From: JAVWGW01 sp036651575
GTDB taxonomy: Bacteria; Actinomycetota; Coriobacteriia; Coriobacteriales; Eggerthellaceae
Reading direction: 5' to 3'
DNA: 16,106 nucleotides
Assembly: GCA_036651575.1 (NCBI GenBank)
Contig: JAVVXN010000036.1
Span: 1 to 16,106, forward strand
The first letter of the stretch is position 1. Each line of letters begins with the position of its first letter. Both the position numbers and the translations under genes were made by a program. Below are positions 14,317-16,106 of this stretch, one piece after another. The notes below the pieces were generated by a model. It was not told the origin of the DNA. It was given only the letters and a program-made list of their open reading frames with translations, and searched no databases.

Positions 14317-15382
14317 TATCTGCCGATCTTCAGCCCAGCTCGATAATCTGGTTCCCTACGATCCGAAATATCTGCCGGCGCAAGCTTCTCTTTCCGCTAA
14401 CGAAAACCCGCAGGATATTCCCGAAGACGTTCGCCGGGAAATTACAAAGCGCATGAAACGTTTTTCATTTAATCGCTATCCCGATCCTTTGGCGACTGAG
14501 CTGCGCGAGTTGATTGCCGAAGCGAACGGCCTGGAAAAAGAGAATGTAGTGATTGGCAACGGTGGTGATGAATTGCTGTTCAACACCGCTTTGGCATGGG
14601 GCGGTCCGGGACGCACGTTCTTAAACATTCCCCCGACGTTTTCGGTGTACGAAAATAACGCGCGTCTTACGGGCACGACGGTGGTCAACATCGACCGAGA
14701 TGAAAATTATGAAATCGATGAAGAGGCGGTGCTTGCGCGGGTGGCACAAGGTGATATCGATTACGTGATTATCGCTAGCCCCAACAATCCGACTGGCAAA
14801 CTTGCCGATGAACGCTTTTTGCTCAAATTGCTTGAATCGACCAATGCGTTGGTAATGGTCGATGAGGCCTATTTTGAGTTTTCGCGTACCTCGATGCGGC
14901 CCTATTTGGCGCAGCACAAAAATCTGATACTATTGCGCACGTTTTCGAAGGCGTTTAGCCTGGCAGGGGTGCGTATGGGCTACCTTTTGGGTGACGTCGA
15001 TGTCATCACCGAATTCGTCAAAGTGCGCCAACCATATTCCGTTGATTCGCTGGCGCAACTGGTGGCGTGCTGCGTATTCGAAAATCGCAATAGCTTTGCG
15101 CATGGCATTCTTGAGATCATCGAGCAGCGCGAAGTGGTGCTCGAAGCGTTGCGAAAAATTCCTCGCATCAAAGCATACCCTTCCGACGCGAACTATATTT
15201 TGTTCAAAACGAAGGACGCGGCGCGGGTGTGGGAAAAGCTCTACGCTCAGGGTGTGCTCGTGCGCGATTTCTCGAAATCGGCGGGGCTGACCGATTGCTT
15301 GCGCGTCACGATCGGATCGCCTGAAGAAAACCAGCTGTTTTTGGCGGCGCTCAAACAAGCGCTTTTGCCCGAAAGGGGATAA
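14309..15382 (+). CDS. hisC: Histidinol-phosphate aminotransferase HisC
   Basis: This PLP enzyme transfers an amino group from glutamate to imidazole-acetol phosphate, giving histidinol phosphate. The 357 residues are typical of the class II fold type I aminotransferases. The PLP lysine is Lys214 in RTFSKAFSLAGVRMGY. Other PLP contacts are visible: SPNNPTG near 157-163, Asp185 and Tyr188 in VDEAYFEF, and Arg222. The start overlaps the hisD stop (ATGAATAG), with GGAGGG upstream inside hisD, so the two genes are probably translationally coupled. The position in a his operon favours HisC over related aromatic aminotransferases. hisB follows one base after the stop. Confidence 0.94.
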   Translation: MNSICRSSAQLDNLVPYDPKYLPAQASLSANENPQDIPEDVRREITKRMKRFSFNRYPDPLATELRELIAEANGLEKENVVIGNGGDELLFNTALAWGGPGRTFLNIPPTFSVYENNARLTGTTVVNIDRDENYEIDEEAVLARVAQGDIDYVIIASPNNPTGKLADERFLLKLLESTNALVMVDEAYFEFSRTSMRPYLAQHKNLILLRTFSKAFSLAGVRMGYLLGDVDVITEFVKVRQPYSVDSLAQLVACCVFENRNSFAHGILEIIEQREVVLEALRKIPRIKAYPSDANYILFKTKDAARVWEKLYAQGVLVRDFSKSAGLTDCLRVTIGSPEENQLFLAALKQALLPERG

Positions 15383-15383
15383 G

Positions 15384-15992
15384 GTGGATACAATCATTGC
15401 CGCTGCACGTACGGCGCACATCACCCGTACGACAAAGGAAACCGATATTGCACTCAGTATTAATCTTGACGGCACGGGTAAAACCGACATCGAAACCGGC
15501 GTAGCGTTTTTCGACCACATGCTCGACGCGTTCGGGCGCCACGGCTTATTCGATCTGACGGTGCGTGCGCGCGGTGACATCGAAGTCGACGCGCACCACA
15601 CCGTCGAAGATGTGGGTATCGTGCTCGGTCAAGCGCTTGCGACCGCGATGGGCGATAAACTGGGCATCACGCGATTCGGGTCGGCGTATGTGCCGATGGA
15701 TGAAACGCTCGTGTTGGCGGCTTGCGATATCTCGGGGCGCGGGCAGTTGCACTATGCGGTCGATCTGCCGATCGGAATTCTCGGAACGTTTGACACGACG
15801 CTTGCCAAAGAATTCATGATCGCGCTTGCGAGCAACGCGGGCATCACCTTGCATATCCGCAGCATCTGCGGCGACAATTCACATCACCTGATCGAGGCGG
15901 TGTTTAAATCGTGCGGTCGCGCGCTGTGTCAGGCTGTGACCATCAATCCCCGCATCGCCGATATTCTGCCTTCGACAAAGGGGTCGCTGTGA
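15384..15992 (+). CDS. hisB: Imidazoleglycerol-phosphate dehydratase HisB
   Basis: HisB is a manganese-dependent enzyme that dehydrates imidazoleglycerol phosphate to imidazole-acetol phosphate, the substrate of HisC. The 202 residues form a dehydratase alone, without the N-terminal histidinol phosphatase of E. coli HisB, so a separate HisN/HisK type phosphatase must exist elsewhere. The metal-binding motifs are FFDHMLDAFGRHGLFDL near 42-58, DAHHTVEDVG near 69-78 and CGDNSHHLIEA near 162-172. The start is GTG 15384, one base after hisC, with a GGGG stretch at 15375-15378. The stop overlaps the hisH start by four bases (GTGA). Confidence 0.95.
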   Translation: MDTIIAAARTAHITRTTKETDIALSINLDGTGKTDIETGVAFFDHMLDAFGRHGLFDLTVRARGDIEVDAHHTVEDVGIVLGQALATAMGDKLGITRFGSAYVPMDETLVLAACDISGRGQLHYAVDLPIGILGTFDTTLAKEFMIALASNAGITLHIRSICGDNSHHLIEAVFKSCGRALCQAVTINPRIADILPSTKGSL

Positions 15993-16106
15993 TTGCTGTT
16001 GTTGATTACTGTAAGGGAAACCTGCGCAGCGTCGAGCGCGGTCTTTATGCTGCCGGAGGAAACGCACGCATTACCGATGACCCGGCGGTCATCGCCGCTG
16101 CCGATG
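15989..16106 (+). CDS. hisH: Imidazole glycerol phosphate synthase subunit HisH (partial)
   Basis: Only the first 39 codons are present; the gene runs off the window end. HisH is the glutaminase that supplies ammonia to HisF in making imidazoleglycerol phosphate. The visible N-terminus, VVDYCKGNLRSVERGLYAAG, matches the strand-loop start of HisH class I amidotransferases, where VDYGxGNLRSV is usual. The start is GTG 15989, overlapping hisB by four bases. The catalytic Cys, His and Glu lie beyond the window. The operon position after hisB agrees. Confidence 0.88.
   Translation, partial: MIAVVDYCKGNLRSVERGLYAAGGNARITDDPAVIAAAD

Noticed and set aside
1..16106. CRISPR array, tRNA or rRNA genes
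   Set aside because: No regularly spaced repeats, and no tRNA cloverleaf or rRNA-like sequence seen on reading both strands; a covariance-model search was not possible.

Overview
The window reads as a chromosomal segment of a Gram-positive actinobacterium. The fused HisZ-HisG protein, the GatCAB operon, a HisH beginning with a VVDYCKGNLRSVERGL-type start and the moderate GC content suggest class Coriobacteriia, order Eggerthellales. A Cryptobacterium-like genome is my best guess. This comes from recall of the families, not from a search. All convincing genes are on the + strand.

Region 1 (about 112-5070) is a D-alanyl-lipoteichoic acid operon in the order dltA-dltB-dltC1-dltD-dltX-dltC2. DltA activates D-alanine and loads it on the carrier DltC. 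DltB, DltX and DltD then move it across the membrane and onto teichoic acid. Two things stand out. A 54-residue dltX gene overlaps the end of dltD and ends in a Tyr-x-x-Phe tail. dltC is present twice: a 263-bp unit (ribosome-binding site to stop codon) is repeated with only two synonymous differences, on either side of dltD-dltX. Parts of this operon are more AT-rich than the rest of the window. It ends at a strong hairpin terminator.

Region 2 (about 5074-9934) holds gatC-gatA-gatB, the glutamine-dependent Asp-tRNA(Asn)/Glu-tRNA(Gln) amidotransferase, with one-base overlaps. An AGCS-type sodium:alanine/glycine symporter starts four bases after gatB. A GC-rich hairpin follows.

Region 3 (10043-11208) is a two-gene unit: an 86-residue membrane protein and a 298-residue DUF2797 protein with a GIY-YIG-like core. 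A strong inverted repeat lies inside the second gene.

Region 4 (11326 to the window end) is the start of a histidine operon: hisZG (fused), hisD, hisC, hisB and a hisH cut off by the window end. It is preceded by a perfect 9-bp palindrome, probably an operator, whose arms match those of the Tn10 tet operator O1.

The most interesting features are the duplicated carrier gene around dltD-dltX, the 3'-located dltX, the his palindrome and the HisZ-HisG fusion.
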